Below the pieces are notes generated by a model. It saw only the letters and a list, made by a program, of their open reading frames with translations, was not told the origin of the DNA and made no database searches. A program made the translations under genes and the position numbers. From contig JAJDVM010000086.1 in the NCBI GenBank assembly GCA_022826125.1, positions 1 through 35,620 of the forward strand: DNA of 35,620 nt. Reading direction: 5' to 3'. How positions within the stretch are numbered: position 1 is the first letter of the stretch; each line of letters opens with the position of its first letter. Below, one piece after another: positions 11,574 through 20,877 of the stretch. The stretch is from Defluviicoccus sp. (GTDB lineage Bacteria; Pseudomonadota; Alphaproteobacteria; MPNO01).

Positions 11574-12255
11574 GGTGTCGCCTCCGTCTCGCCGGTGAGG
11601 ATGAGCGCCGGCGCTCCTCTCCGGGACGCCATCCGCCAACCGGCTCACGGCCGAACTCCGCCTCCTGCCGGCGAACGGCGAAGCAACATGGGTTCGCGCG
11701 ACGGCATGCAATGGCGACGGGCCGGCAATCCGTATTCGGAGGCCGCCAGCCAAGCCGTTGACGTCCGGACGGCGAGGCGAACCGTCGAACAGGCGGTACC
11801 ACGCCATCGGAGACCCTGAGCGCAATCACCGGGCCGCCGCGCTCGATGCCGAGGCCAAGCCGAGTCATCCCCGGGTTGAGCCGGTCATCGGCAGCCGTGT
11901 GGGTCCCGGACTTGAACCGTTCAAATTCTGCGAGCCCGCGTTGCGCGCGACACCCTGATGGACGACGAAGTCTTCGAATCTGCGCCCTCCAAGAAGGTGG
12001 CATACGGCGTTGTTGTGATCTTCGCGCTCCACAGGGGCTGGTCGTACTTCCTGCCCCAAAGGGGAACCCCTGTTCCGGGAGACGTCGTACCGCCGTTGAC
12101 ACCACCTTCACCGCGGCTTTGGTCTGCCTTTATCGAGGAGCGGTCAGGATCTTGGGGAGGAAGCTAACGGGTGAGGTGGCTTCGCGATTTGTTGCTGTTC
12201 GACGGTTCGAATGGTCCCGCTTGACCGTATTCCCAGCCCTGCGCAACATCGTGCG
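11574..12255. other. Gene-free interval before the amidohydrolase
   Basis: About 680 bp in which I can support no gene. Several short overlapping frames exist but none has a ribosome site with recognisable protein. TTGAAC-C-GTTCAA is a perfect palindrome at 11912-11924. A TTGACA at 12096-12101 could be a -35 for the rightward amidohydrolase, but no good -10 follows at 16-18 bp. The interval is probably decayed DNA next to the IS110 scar. Confidence 0.5.
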
Positions 12256-13364
12256 ATGAGAATCATCGATGCCGACAGCCATCTGGTCGAGGATTTCGGA
12301 AAACTTCACTCGCTGACCGACGAGCAATTCCTCTCCTATGCGCCACGTCTGGTGCCGCACGGGCCGGCGGAAATGCTCCAGATCGGAGGCGTTTACCAGG
12401 CTCAGGCGCCCGGTATGACCTGGGGAGACACCAACTCGCGGCGCGGCCTCGACGGCGACAAGCGTCAGATGCGGATGTGGGACGAAGCCGAGGAAGTCGG
12501 CCGCGATCCCGGTGCCAGGCTCGCGCTGATGGACGAGATCGGCGTCGATGGGTCGGTGATCTTTCCCTCGGCCGGGCTCGGAGTGGGCGGGATCGGCATC
12601 CCGGAAATCGCCGCCGGGGTCTGCCGCGGCGTTAACCGTTACGTCGCGGAATACTGCGCGGCGGACAGCTCCCGGCTATGGCCGGCGGCGGGTATTCCGC
12701 TCGCCGGACGCGACGCGGCAATCAAGGAAGCGCGCTACGCGGTCGAGCAACTGGGCGCCAAGGCGCTGTTCGGGCTCTCGGGCGTGCACGGTCCGGAACG
12801 GCTCTATCATCCGTATTGGGATCCTTTTTTCGAAACCGTGGCCGAGCTGGGAGTTCCGTTCTGCACCCATGGCGGCGGCGGCGCGGTGCGCGGCGGGCTC
12901 GCGGCCGAGCGCTTCCCGGGACAGTACGCGCCCTATCACATGACCACCCACACCATCGAGGCGATGCTGGTCTGCGTCGGCATGATCGCCAACGGGGTGT
13001 TCGAGAAATGGCCCTCGCTCAAGATCGGGTTCCTGGAGGCCGGCGCCGGCTGGATGCCGTTCTGGCTCGATCGTCTGGAGGAGAAATACGCCCATCTCGG
13101 CTGGACGCTGCCCGAGCTTCACCACTCCCCGATCGAGGTGTTTCGCGCGCACTGTGCGGTTACCGCCGAGGTGGAGGAGGGGGGGGGATCGCCCAGACGC
13201 TGTCCTTCCTCGACGGGCGCGGGGTGATGTGGTCTTCCGACCTTCCGCATTTCGACTGCGAGGACGGCGGCAGCCCGCGCCGTCTCGCCGATAACGAGTC
13301 CCTGCCGGCTGCCCACAGGGAGCGCGTGCTGGGCCTCAATGCGATCGAGTTCTTCGGACTTTGA
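12256..13364 (+). pseudogene. Amidohydrolase 2 family protein, frameshifted at a G9 run
   Basis: A COG2159-type metal-dependent hydrolase of ~369 residues if the shift is repaired. It begins MRIIDADSHLVED; the DADSH region replaces the classical HxH metal site, as in many relatives. CTHGGGG and SDLPHFDCE supply later His and Asp ligands. Frame 1 runs to 13227, but from the nine-G run at 13179-13187 the homologous text (IAQTLSFLDGRGVMWSSDLPHFD...NAIEFFGL) continues in another frame to 13364. One G is missing or two are extra: a real phase mutation or a sequencing error. ATG 12256 matches the usual start. It converges with and overlaps the TRAP permease by 29 bp. It may act on a product of the adjacent amidase/oxygenase cluster. 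Confidence 0.85.
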
Positions 13365-15210
13365 GAGCCGCGAACCCGACCACACCGGCCGACGCCGGGA
13401 TCAGCGCCAGCGGGTTCTCCGGGCCAAGCCAGATCGTTGCGCTGCCCACCGCGAGGGCGCCAAGCAGACAGGACAGTCCGAGCACGGTGTCGAGCCGTTC
13501 GCCGCCGCCCATCAATCCCGACATCCGCCCGACCAGCAGCCCCGCGGCGCCCGCGGTGGCGATCGCAATTCCGATGGCGGTCCACGATCCGTCGAGCAGC
13601 AGGGCGGGATTATAGACCCACAGGAAGGGCAACAGGAACGCGGCGACGGCAAGCTGCAGCCCGATCAGCCCGGTCTTCCACATATCTGCGCCGGCAAGGT
13701 CGGCGGCCACCATGGAGGCGATCGCCACCGGCGGGGTGAGCATGCTCAGGAGCCCGAAATAGAAGATGAAGAAATGCGCCGACATCTCGGGAATTTCCAT
13801 TTCCACGAGAGCCGGCGCGATGATCGATACCAGCACCACGTAGACCGCAGCCGTCGGCATCCCCATGCCCAGCGCGATACAGACCAGCGCGGTCAGCACC
13901 AACATGACCGGCATCCCCGCGTTGGCGCCCACGGTGGTCAGGACCAGGGACAGCTGGAAACCCAGCCCCGTCGAGTTCATGAGGCCGATGATGACGCCCG
14001 CACCGCCGCCGATCATGAGCAGGGGGATCAGGTTCCCGCCGCCGCCAATGAAGAAGTCGTGCCATTCCGCCCTGGAGGGCAACCGCCGGTTCTTGAGGAT
14101 CATCAGCACGAAGAGGACGCCGCAGGCATACATGCCCGACAGCCCGGCGCGGTAACCGAGCCCGAGCAGGAAATAGATCAGGACGCCGAGAGGAACGATG
14201 AACACCCAGCCCGACAGAACGGTCCGGAGCGCGTTCGGAAGCTGATCGCGCGGTAGCCCCCTGATGCCGAACCGTGCCGCGACGCCGTCGACCTGGAGGA
14301 ACAGGACCATGAAGTAAAGCGCCGCCGGTAGCAGCGCGGCCAGGGCTACATCGCCATAAGGGACTTCCAGAAACTCGGCGATGATGAAGGCCGTCGCACC
14401 CATCACCGGGGGTGCGATCTGGCCGCCGTTGGAGGCGACCGCCTCGATGGCGGCGGCATATTTGGGCTGAAATCCGGTCCGCTTCATGAGCGGAATGGTC
14501 ACGATCCCGGTGGACATGATGTTGGCGACCGCCGAACCGGAGATCGACCCGAAGGCCGCCGAGGCGACGACGGCGACCTTGGCTGGCCCGCCCCGGCGGT
14601 GCCCCATCCAGGCCATTGCGAGATCGTTGAAGAACGCAGTCGCGCCGCTGAGCTCCATCAGCTTGCCGAAGATGATGAAGGAAAGGACGAGCTCGACGAC
14701 GATCCTGAGCACGATGCCGGGCACGCCGTTGTTGTCGGCGTAGAGGAAGACGACGGTCTTGGTCGGCGGGAATACCGCCGCCTCGAAGACGCCGGGCAGA
14801 TGATCGCCGAGGAACGCGTATACGATCATCGTCCAGACCAGGCCGGCGATGACCTTGCCTGCGGCCTTCCTGATCCCCTCCATCATCAGGAGGATCGCCG
14901 CGATGCCCGGCGCCCACATCTCGGTGGGGCGCTCGGCCATCGACAACATCCATTCCTCGAAGTTCCATGACATCCACAGCCAGACCGCGAGCGACAGGAT
15001 CGCGAGGAGAAGTTCCAGCGCACCCGGCTCGTCGCCGTAGGGGTATTTGAGGAACGCCGCGCCGTTGGCGAGACCGAGGACGATCACCACCACCTGGGCG
15101 GTCACCAGCCCCCATTGCAGGTAGTCGGGCACCGACAGGATCCAGAGGATCCCGATCGTCGGCATCAGCGACAGATAGACGCGCAGGACCAGACCGCAAA
15201 CGCTCCGCAT
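13336..15210 (-). CDS. TRAP transporter, fused 4TM/12TM permease (TAXI type)
   Basis: A 624-residue, highly hydrophobic inner-membrane protein with about 16 predicted segments. The N-terminal ~120 residues are the small DctQ-like part; the rest is the large DctM-like part, with GSISGSAVANIMSTG and GGQIAPPVMGATAFI as typical conserved loops. TAXI-type TRAP systems use this fusion with a TAXI binding protein, which is the adjacent upstream gene 44 bp away. They import organic acids or related anions using the sodium or proton gradient. No strong Shine-Dalgarno precedes ATG 15210. It is the last gene of the minus-strand cluster, and its 3' end overlaps the convergent amidohydrolase. Confidence 0.94.
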   Translation of the reverse strand: MRSVCGLVLRVYLSLMPTIGILWILSVPDYLQWGLVTAQVVVIVLGLANGAAFLKYPYGDEPGALELLLAILSLAVWLWMSWNFEEWMLSMAERPTEMWAPGIAAILLMMEGIRKAAGKVIAGLVWTMIVYAFLGDHLPGVFEAAVFPPTKTVVFLYADNNGVPGIVLRIVVELVLSFIIFGKLMELSGATAFFNDLAMAWMGHRRGGPAKVAVVASAAFGSISGSAVANIMSTGIVTIPLMKRTGFQPKYAAAIEAVASNGGQIAPPVMGATAFIIAEFLEVPYGDVALAALLPAALYFMVLFLQVDGVAARFGIRGLPRDQLPNALRTVLSGWVFIVPLGVLIYFLLGLGYRAGLSGMYACGVLFVLMILKNRRLPSRAEWHDFFIGGGGNLIPLLMIGGGAGVIIGLMNSTGLGFQLSLVLTTVGANAGMPVMLVLTALVCIALGMGMPTAAVYVVLVSIIAPALVEMEIPEMSAHFFIFYFGLLSMLTPPVAIASMVAADLAGADMWKTGLIGLQLAVAAFLLPFLWVYNPALLLDGSWTAIGIAIATAGAAGLLVGRMSGLMGGGERLDTVLGLSCLLGALAVGSATIWLGPENPLALIPASAGVVGFAALKVRRTRSH

Positions 15211-15254
15211 GGCTGCCGGTCCCGCGCTTTATCGGTCTCCCGGGCGGTCGGGCG

Positions 15255-16265
15255 TTACTTGGTGTCGTTCATGACCGCGGCGGCCTGCTTGTCGTGCGCG
15301 GCCGACCAGATACCCGCTTCCTTGAAGTACTTGACCGCCCCGGGATGGTACAGGGCCGAGTTGTTGGTCGGCGCGATTGCTTCCGCCTTTACCCCGCGCA
15401 GCGGGCCGTAGGCCTTTTGCAGCTTCGCCCAGCTCTGGTGCATCGACTTGACGATATTGTAGGCGATCTCGTCGGACACCGTCGGGCCAGCGTTGAGGTA
15501 GGTATCGATCGAAAGCATCGCCAACGGTTCCGTGACGTAGGGATAACGCTTGGCGGGTTTCGCCTTATGCGGCGCCATGCCGGGCTTGCTCAGCACGTAT
15601 TCGTCGCTGCCGAGGGGGCCCAGCGGAAGGAACCGGATGCCGCCGGGCGTAGTCGCGTGTGCCTTCCTGATCTGGGGCATGCCCATTCCGACCACGGCGG
15701 CGTCGGCGCGGCCTTCCACGACCATGTTGACGCTCTGGACGATTCCGCCCGATTTCAGCGCGATGACATCCTTGTCGGTAACCGACCCCGACGCGAGATA
15801 GTGGCGGGTGATGATCCCCATCGAGACGATGGTTTTGATGTCGGTCACGACGCGCTTTCCGCGCAGGTCGGTGAGCGACTTGATCCCCGAATCGCCGCGC
15901 ACCAGCACGCCCTCGGGGATGATCCATACGCGCGCGAGAATCCGGACGTTGTTCAGCTTTTTCCTGAACGGCGGCTGCCCGCGCACGGCGGCGGCGGTAT
16001 CCATGGAGTTGTTGAGCCCGAGCGTGATCTCGCCGGTGTCTACCAGCGGCAGATAGACCGACGAGCCGGCATGGGGCTGCGCGGTCGAACGGATCTTCAG
16101 GTTCTCCTGGATGTGCTTTGCGAAGCCGCTGGCCAGCAGGAAGAACACCGATCCCTGCCGATTCGATCCGATGGTGATCCGTTTGATGTCGGCCTGCGCG
16201 GCGCTGGCGCAGAGTACTGCGGTTAGCGCCACGGCTACCGGCAGTGAGCGAAAGAGCGCTTTCAC
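15255..16265 (-). CDS. TAXI-family TRAP substrate-binding protein
   Basis: A 336-residue periplasmic binding protein. GTG 16265 is chosen because GGGGAGGA lies 7 nt upstream and it gives a clean signal peptide: VKALFR, a hydrophobic core (PVAVALTAVLCASA), then cleavage after AAQA at ~25. TAXI features are ITIGSNRQGSVFFLLASGFAKHI, TGEITLGLNNSMDTA, LTDLRGKRVVTD and VVEGRADAAVVGMG. It delivers substrate to the fused TRAP permease just downstream. TAXI proteins I know bind glutamate-like or other organic anions; the ligand here is unknown. Linkage to an amidase and a Rieske oxygenase suggests an aromatic or amide-derived acid. Confidence 0.93.
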   Translation of the reverse strand: MKALFRSLPVAVALTAVLCASAAQADIKRITIGSNRQGSVFFLLASGFAKHIQENLKIRSTAQPHAGSSVYLPLVDTGEITLGLNNSMDTAAAVRGQPPFRKKLNNVRILARVWIIPEGVLVRGDSGIKSLTDLRGKRVVTDIKTIVSMGIITRHYLASGSVTDKDVIALKSGGIVQSVNMVVEGRADAAVVGMGMPQIRKAHATTPGGIRFLPLGPLGSDEYVLSKPGMAPHKAKPAKRYPYVTEPLAMLSIDTYLNAGPTVSDEIAYNIVKSMHQSWAKLQKAYGPLRGVKAEAIAPTNNSALYHPGAVKYFKEAGIWSAAHDKQAAAVMNDTK

Positions 16266-16316
16266 GGTCCGATCCTCCCCATGTTCGAAGTGTCGTTGTC
16301 CATTGGCCTCGCCGCG

Positions 16317-16347
16317 TATTTGGACGGGCAGCGCCACGGGAAGTCAA
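16317..16347 (-). promoter_or_regulatory. Possible internal promoter before the TAXI gene
   Basis: In the 129-bp gap between the Rieske stop and the TAXI start, the minus strand has TTGACT (16347-16342) and CAAATA (16322-16317) with a 19-bp spacer, which is longer than ideal. It could give separate transporter expression. Weak by sequence alone. Confidence 0.25.
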
Positions 16348-16394
16348 CGGGGAATGGCCCGGTCCCGGCCGGGAGAAAAGACCGCTGCCGGGCC

Positions 16395-17510
16395 TTACAA
16401 TGGGAAAACCAGCGCTTCGCGCGAGACCGCCGTGCGTCGGCCCTCGCGCTGGGCGAGAAAGGCATCCTTGATCTGGCGCCGGAGCCGGACGGTTTCCTGG
16501 TCGACGTTGAAAAGGAACTCGTTGGCGCGGGCGTCGACGAGGCTGCCTTGGGCGGCGGCAATCAGCGCATCCTCGGCCGAGACCTGGCTCGCGCGGGGCT
16601 TGACGACCTCGTGGAAGAATCCTTCCAGGCGTTCGCGCTCCGCCCTGCCGTTCGCCCGAAAGCTCGCGAACCGGCTAACCAACGTGCGTTCCGCATCGAT
16701 CGCCATTTGCCACACCCGGACGACATAGGGAGCGAGATTGGTCCTCGGACGGAGCGGATTCGTCGACAGGCAGGGCAAGATGAACCGGTCGCCCTTGACC
16801 TCTGTGAAATGACCCTGGCCGATCGGTTTTCCTTCCCGGTCGGTCGCAACCGCGCGGATGCCGTAGGAGGTGTCTACGATCTTCACCCGCCGTTCGGCCA
16901 GCGGCACGACTTCCCGCCCTTCCGCCGCGGCGACCGACTGCGATCCGGCATGGAGCGTCACCGGGTGGTAGGCATCCTGCCCATCGAGCGTCAGCAGCCA
17001 GTTCGCCTCCCATGTTTCGGTCGGGAACCGGAACCAGACGAAATTCTCTTCGTCCAGCAGCTCCTCCGGCAATTCGTCTTCCAGCGGCGGCGGCGGAAAG
17101 GCGGCGGCGTCGCCGACATAGACCCAGATGTAGCCACCCCGGTCTTCGGCCGGGTAGGCGGGCACCGAGATTTCGTCACGCAGCCGGCTGTCCTCCGGCT
17201 CCCACGGGATCAGCGCGCAGCGGCCGTTCCCGTCGAACCGCAGACCGTGGAACAGGCATTGCAGCCGGCCGTCGAGCACCCGGCCGATCGCGAGTTCCGC
17301 GTTGCGGTGTGGGCAGCGGCCGTGGACGGCGCGGACATCTCCGTTCCCGTCCCGCCAGAGCGCCAGCTCCCGATCCAATACAGTCACGCCGAGCGGTTCT
17401 TCGCGGCCGAGCTCTTCCGATTGCGCGATCGGATACCAGTAGTTTTCCAGTCCCTTCTCCAGGCCCACCGGGACGTCAGGCACGATCTCTCGAACCGGGG
17501 AATTGCTCAC
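16395..17510 (-). CDS. Rieske non-heme iron oxygenase, catalytic subunit
   Basis: A 371-residue aromatic-ring-hydroxylating oxygenase alpha-subunit-like protein. GTG 17510 has AGGAGG 8 nt upstream; the frame remains open further upstream, but that DNA is the end of the amidase gene. The Rieske [2Fe-2S] ligands are C66-x-H68 in CPHRN and C85-x2-H88 in CLFH. The mononuclear iron site has D179 and H182-x4-H187 (DAYHPVTLH). The C-terminal catalytic domain is shorter than in classical dioxygenases and no beta subunit follows, as in single-subunit demethylase/monooxygenase types. A separate reductase is needed; none is encoded nearby. It lies 92 bp downstream of the amidase in the same operon. Confidence 0.92.
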   Translation of the reverse strand: MSNSPVREIVPDVPVGLEKGLENYWYPIAQSEELGREEPLGVTVLDRELALWRDGNGDVRAVHGRCPHRNAELAIGRVLDGRLQCLFHGLRFDGNGRCALIPWEPEDSRLRDEISVPAYPAEDRGGYIWVYVGDAAAFPPPPLEDELPEELLDEENFVWFRFPTETWEANWLLTLDGQDAYHPVTLHAGSQSVAAAEGREVVPLAERRVKIVDTSYGIRAVATDREGKPIGQGHFTEVKGDRFILPCLSTNPLRPRTNLAPYVVRVWQMAIDAERTLVSRFASFRANGRAERERLEGFFHEVVKPRASQVSAEDALIAAAQGSLVDARANEFLFNVDQETVRLRRQIKDAFLAQREGRRTAVSREALVFPL

Positions 17511-17602
17511 GCGTGAGACCTCCTCAAGAAATCGTGGCGCCGCGTGCCAGGCGCAATGGTCGTTCAAACGGACAATATCGGCAAGCCAGCCGGCATCGAC
17601 GG

Positions 17603-18991
17603 TCAATCGGCTGTGTCGATTCCGCGAACCGCGTGCACCAGCCAATGCGCTTTCGCCACGATCCGGTGGTCCTGGCGAAAAAAGCCCATCAACTGGACGC
17701 CGAGCGGCATCCCCGCGACGGAGAGCAGCGGCAGGTTGAGCGCCGGGCAACCCAGCAGCGACGACGGCTCGCCGTAGACGACGTCGCCCACCGGCATTCC
17801 TATCGGGGCGGGATCGATCTGGTTGAGGGTGATGAACCCGTCCGCCTTGTCGGCGAACGCTTCATGGCGCGCGCGGAAGCCGACGCACCATTCCAGCGCC
17901 TTTGCGTAGTCCTCCGGCGTCAACTCCCGACCGGCGACCACGCGCTCCTGCACGCGCTCGCTCAACAGATCCCAGTGCCGGTCGGCGTACATCTCCAGCG
18001 GCCAGCGCGCCTCGTAGGTGAGCATCACGGTCATGACGTCGCGTAGAGTGACCAGATCCTGCTCGTAGGATTCGATCCGGGGATCGTCGCCGCGGCGGAC
18101 GATGTCGATCCCGGCGTCCGCGAGCGTGCCAAGATAGTCTTCGAACTCGGCCCGGGTCTCGTCCGTGGTGGATGCCCAGCCCGCGGTGTCCAACCGGATC
18201 AGGCGGGCGGGTTTTGCCGGCCGCGGGAGCGTCGGCGGGCCGGCGAGGCTGGGATGCCCCGGGTCGCCGCCCGCGATGCGGGAGACGCAATGCGAAGCGA
18301 TCCACATGTCGGCCAGCGTCCCGGCGATGAAACCGACATGGCACATGCTGGGGGAGGACGGGAAACCGCCCAGGGTGTTGATCGCTCCGTACGAGGCCTT
18401 GAGCGTAAGGGCGCCGCAATAGGCCGCCGGCCGCAGGATGGACGCGCGAGCCTGCGAGCCGGTAGCGGCCGGCACCATGCCTGCGCCCACCGCCGCGCCG
18501 CTGCCGCTCGACGAGCCGCCCGGGGTGCGCGCGGTGTCCCAGGGATTGCGCGCCGGGCCCGGCCTCGCGAAGGCGAATTCCGTCGTGACGGTTTTTCCGA
18601 CGATCGCCGCACCGGCCTTGCGCAACGCGTAGACGCAAGCCGCGTCCCAGCCCGACGACCAGCCCTCGAAGATCGGGCTGCCGACCTGCATCGGCATGTC
18701 CTCGGTCTCGAAGACATCCTTGATGGCGACAGGCAAGCCGTCGAGTTCGGAAAGCGGCCGTCCGTCCCGGTAACGGGCGGTCGAAGCGTCCGCGGCTTGG
18801 CGGGCGCCGTCGAGGTTCAGCGTGACGAACGCGCTCACTTCGGGCTCGCGCGTCTCGATGGTTTCGATACACCGCTCCAGAAATGCGCGCGGCGTATCGC
18901 TCCCGTTCGTGAAAGCGGGGACGGCGTTGCTGAACGAGGGTAGCGTGACGGTCTTGGGATCGTATGCGGTGATGTTCCCGTCATCGTTCAT
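17603..18991 (-). CDS. Amidase signature family hydrolase
   Basis: A 462-residue amidase of the Ser-cisSer-Lys class. Lys91 is in PVAIKDVF, the glycine/serine loop is RTPGGSSSGSGAAV (~156-168, holding the cis-Ser) and the nucleophile is Ser184 in RASILRPAAYCG. The residues before the nucleophile are TGSQARAS instead of the usual D(T/S)GGS, an unusual variant of the oxyanion loop. ATG 18991 has AGGAAGG 5 nt upstream. It is probably cytoplasmic and is the first gene of the cluster amidase, Rieske, TAXI, TRAP. It may hydrolyse an imported amide before or after Rieske oxidation; the substrate is unknown. Confidence 0.93.
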   Translation of the reverse strand: MNDDGNITAYDPKTVTLPSFSNAVPAFTNGSDTPRAFLERCIETIETREPEVSAFVTLNLDGARQAADASTARYRDGRPLSELDGLPVAIKDVFETEDMPMQVGSPIFEGWSSGWDAACVYALRKAGAAIVGKTVTTEFAFARPGPARNPWDTARTPGGSSSGSGAAVGAGMVPAATGSQARASILRPAAYCGALTLKASYGAINTLGGFPSSPSMCHVGFIAGTLADMWIASHCVSRIAGGDPGHPSLAGPPTLPRPAKPARLIRLDTAGWASTTDETRAEFEDYLGTLADAGIDIVRRGDDPRIESYEQDLVTLRDVMTVMLTYEARWPLEMYADRHWDLLSERVQERVVAGRELTPEDYAKALEWCVGFRARHEAFADKADGFITLNQIDPAPIGMPVGDVVYGEPSSLLGCPALNLPLLSVAGMPLGVQLMGFFRQDHRIVAKAHWLVHAVRGIDTAD

Positions 18992-19027
18992 CCTGACCTT
19001 CCTTTGCCGGCTTTCAGGTCTGCACGC

Positions 19028-19375
19028 TCACGGGCTCGAATTTGCCACTCGGTGCCGGGCCGACGCCAGCCCAATCCGGCTCAACGACACTTTGTCTGTC
19101 ACCCGGAACCTGAGCCCCCTAATCCGGGGAATGGCGGCTGAGATTTTCCCTGTGAAGATAGAAGAACGCGCTACCGGCATCGCTTTGACATCGGACGTGC
19201 CGGGTCTATAAGCAAAGGGTTTGCCGGTAAACTGCGGGGGCACCCCACCTTCGGTGACGATGCGGTCGACCGTGTTGTGATAGACACCGAGGTGGTGCGC
19301 GATCATGCCCATCTTCCACTTCTCGGCAAAGAACCGGCGCAGGATCTCGGCCCGGGTCTGCTTGTCGATGGCCAT
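19028..19375 (-). pseudogene. IS21-like HTH transposase remnant (left copy)
   Basis: An ORF of 115 codons whose first ~46 (MAIDKQTRAEILRRFFAEKWKMG...YHNTVDRIVTEGGVP) match the N-terminal helix-turn-helix of IS21-type IstA transposases. Thereafter there is no recognisable family sequence and the DDE catalytic core is absent. The same HTH occurs at 24663-24800. ATG 19375 lies 1 nt after the stop of the Cys-rich remnant. I infer a decayed or truncated copy. It lies directly upstream of the amidase gene, so it may now supply that gene's 5' region. Confidence 0.72.
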
Positions 19376-19563
19376 CTTACCCCTTCGTGCCGGGCGTAAG
19401 CAGGCCCGGAAAGACCGCGCGAGCGCAGAACCAGCCGCAGCGATCGCAACGGAACACCTTGGCGGAGCGGCCGAGCCGAAAGGGCCGGGTTCCGGATCGC
19501 CACGCCGGCATACGCGCCACAACAGGACGCCGCCGCGCGGCGGTCAAAGGGTGATGCGTCACT
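19238..19563. repeat. Left direct copy of the Cys-rich/HTH segment
   Basis: Parallels 24663-24985 in the same orientation. Positions 19421-19563 align with 24843-24985 at a constant offset of 5422 without gaps, and the HTH start codons align at an offset of 5425. Each copy ends at GTGATGCGTCAC, which has GTGA/TCAC inverted ends. The copies have diverged but remain clearly similar, and together they bound the recombinase operon. Confidence 0.8.
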
Positions 19564-19768
19564 TTTTCGTGCAGGCCGGAGGCTCCGGTGCCGGGTGCCG
19601 ATGTCCATACGCGGCTCTATATGCGGATCCCCCCCGATGGGCCGGCGCCTGCCGCCGCCTGGCCGGGTACCGGCATGGATGCGCGGGCGATGGCCGACCG
19701 CCTCCGATGTTGGCAGCGCTGCCGACGGTCAACAGGGGCCGGTGGAGTGTGCGTCGGTTGCGGCACAT
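19377..19768 (-). pseudogene. Decayed Cys-rich protein gene (left copy)
   Basis: Two frames correspond to the Cys-rich protein at 24811-25236. The C-terminal part (VFRCDRCGWFCARAVFPG) is clear in 19377-19562. The part before it ends PPACTKK-stop where the intact copy reads SACAKKVTHH; this copy is one base shorter there, which breaks the frame. Further upstream the match is weak and the N-terminal CxxC fingers are not recognisable. A dead duplicate. Confidence 0.65.
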
Positions 19769-19848
19769 CTGATGGACAGGTAATGCTCTGAAGAGAACAC
19801 GACGTCGCAGAGCGGCTTCATCGTCAGGCAGGGAATGGGAGGCAAGCG

Positions 19849-20418
19849 ATGGCGAAGCGTTCGGCGAGCGCTACGGGAAGGGTTTCCGCGCTGATCGCGG
19901 AGATCGAGGCTGAGGCCTATGCCCGCGGCAAGGTCGACGCCAGGAAGGAACTCCTGGATGTTCTCGGCGCGGCGGAAGGCCGGACGGCTCTCGCTAGGGC
20001 AGGGCGCGGTAAGCGGCCGGCGAAGCGCCGGACCGGTGGGAGCAAGCGCGCGGCACGCGGCTCGGTGCCCCGCTTCGTCCAGCGCGTACTCCACGAGAAT
20101 CCGGGATCGACGGTAGCGGAAATAGCCGGCCACGCCTCGGACGAGACCGAACGTTCGATCAAACCGGCTTCGGTCCGGGTCGAGCTACGCAACGGTCGTC
20201 TGCAAGGTAGGTATGTTTCCGAGAACGGACGCTGGTCGCTGGCAGTTGCCGAAACTCATGCCGCGGCGCGTGTAGAAACAGCGTCACCCGACCCGTCTTC
20301 GGGCTCGACGCCCGGCGCGGACGAAGCGGCGAGCGGCCCTAGGGAAGATGCCGGTGACGCCGCGGCTTCCGAACCGGGCGGGGACGAAAGCAGGGGAACG
20401 CTCGGCCTGAATCTGTGA
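19849..20418 (+). CDS. Hypothetical winged-helix-like protein, acidic tail
   Basis: A 189-residue protein with GGGAGG 6 nt before ATG 19849. Residues ~10-40 form a helical segment (LIAEIEAEAYARGKVDARKE). A Lys/Arg-rich linker (GKRPAKRRTGGSKRAARG) follows. Residues ~75-130 (PRFVQRVLHENPGSTVAEIA...KPASVRVELRNGRLQGRY) look like a winged-helix DNA-binding fold. The last ~50 residues are Ala/Gly/Asp/Glu-rich and disordered, ending TLGLNL. I recall similar proteins beside mobile-element genes in Rhizobiales but cannot give a function. It faces the recombinase operon convergently and lies inside the direct-repeat-bounded region. Confidence 0.75.
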   Translation: MAKRSASATGRVSALIAEIEAEAYARGKVDARKELLDVLGAAEGRTALARAGRGKRPAKRRTGGSKRAARGSVPRFVQRVLHENPGSTVAEIAGHASDETERSIKPASVRVELRNGRLQGRYVSENGRWSLAVAETHAAARVETASPDPSSGSTPGADEAASGPREDAGDAAASEPGGDESRGTLGLNL

Positions 20419-20877
20419 ACTCTGCCTGCGCTGATGCAAGGATAAACCCTCCCGCGCGGCGCGGCGGAACCCTCATGTCCGATTCGGGCATTTGGCCACA
20501 AGCGGCGAGGAGGACGGCGCTGTTCGGGCCGCCAGCCATCGAGAACGCCGGACACACCGTGCGAACCCGACTCTAAGCCTCACAAAGGCTCCAGGCGCCT
20601 ACTTCCAGATGTGCATGCCATTCGTCCGGTTTGGATCGCGTCGGCCGGGCGACGAGGGCGACCGCGAATCGGTCGCCCTCGCGGCCGGTCCTATTGCGAC
20701 CGGCCTGGTGGGCTCCGAGCGGGTTCGCCGCCACCCCCACCGCCGCGCTCGATCCGCCCCACGGTGCGGCGTCTCCCGCGGTCCCCGCGCTTCTCGGGTC
20801 CGGGTCCCCATCGCGGCCCGTGGTCGCGTGCAGGTGACCAACGTGTCGCCCTGTCGGCACGGGTCGCGGAACGCAAT
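20419..20877. other. Convergent intergenic region with strong hairpins
   Basis: No gene is supported. A perfect 11-bp stem, GAGGGCGACCG / CGGTCGCCCTC, with loop CGAAT lies at 20654-20680. A weaker 7-bp stem (CGTGTCG / CGGCACG, one G-T pair) is at 20842-20861, just past the stop of the RepB-like gene. Neither has a T-run. They may terminate transcription from both sides or be structural elements of the mobile unit. Confidence 0.55.

Noticed and set aside
11900..11945. tRNA T-arm-like text (GGTTCAAGTCC on the minus strand)
   Set aside because: The T-stem does not pair fully and no acceptor, D or anticodon arm can be folded around it; the match comes from a short TTGAAC/GTTCAA palindrome.
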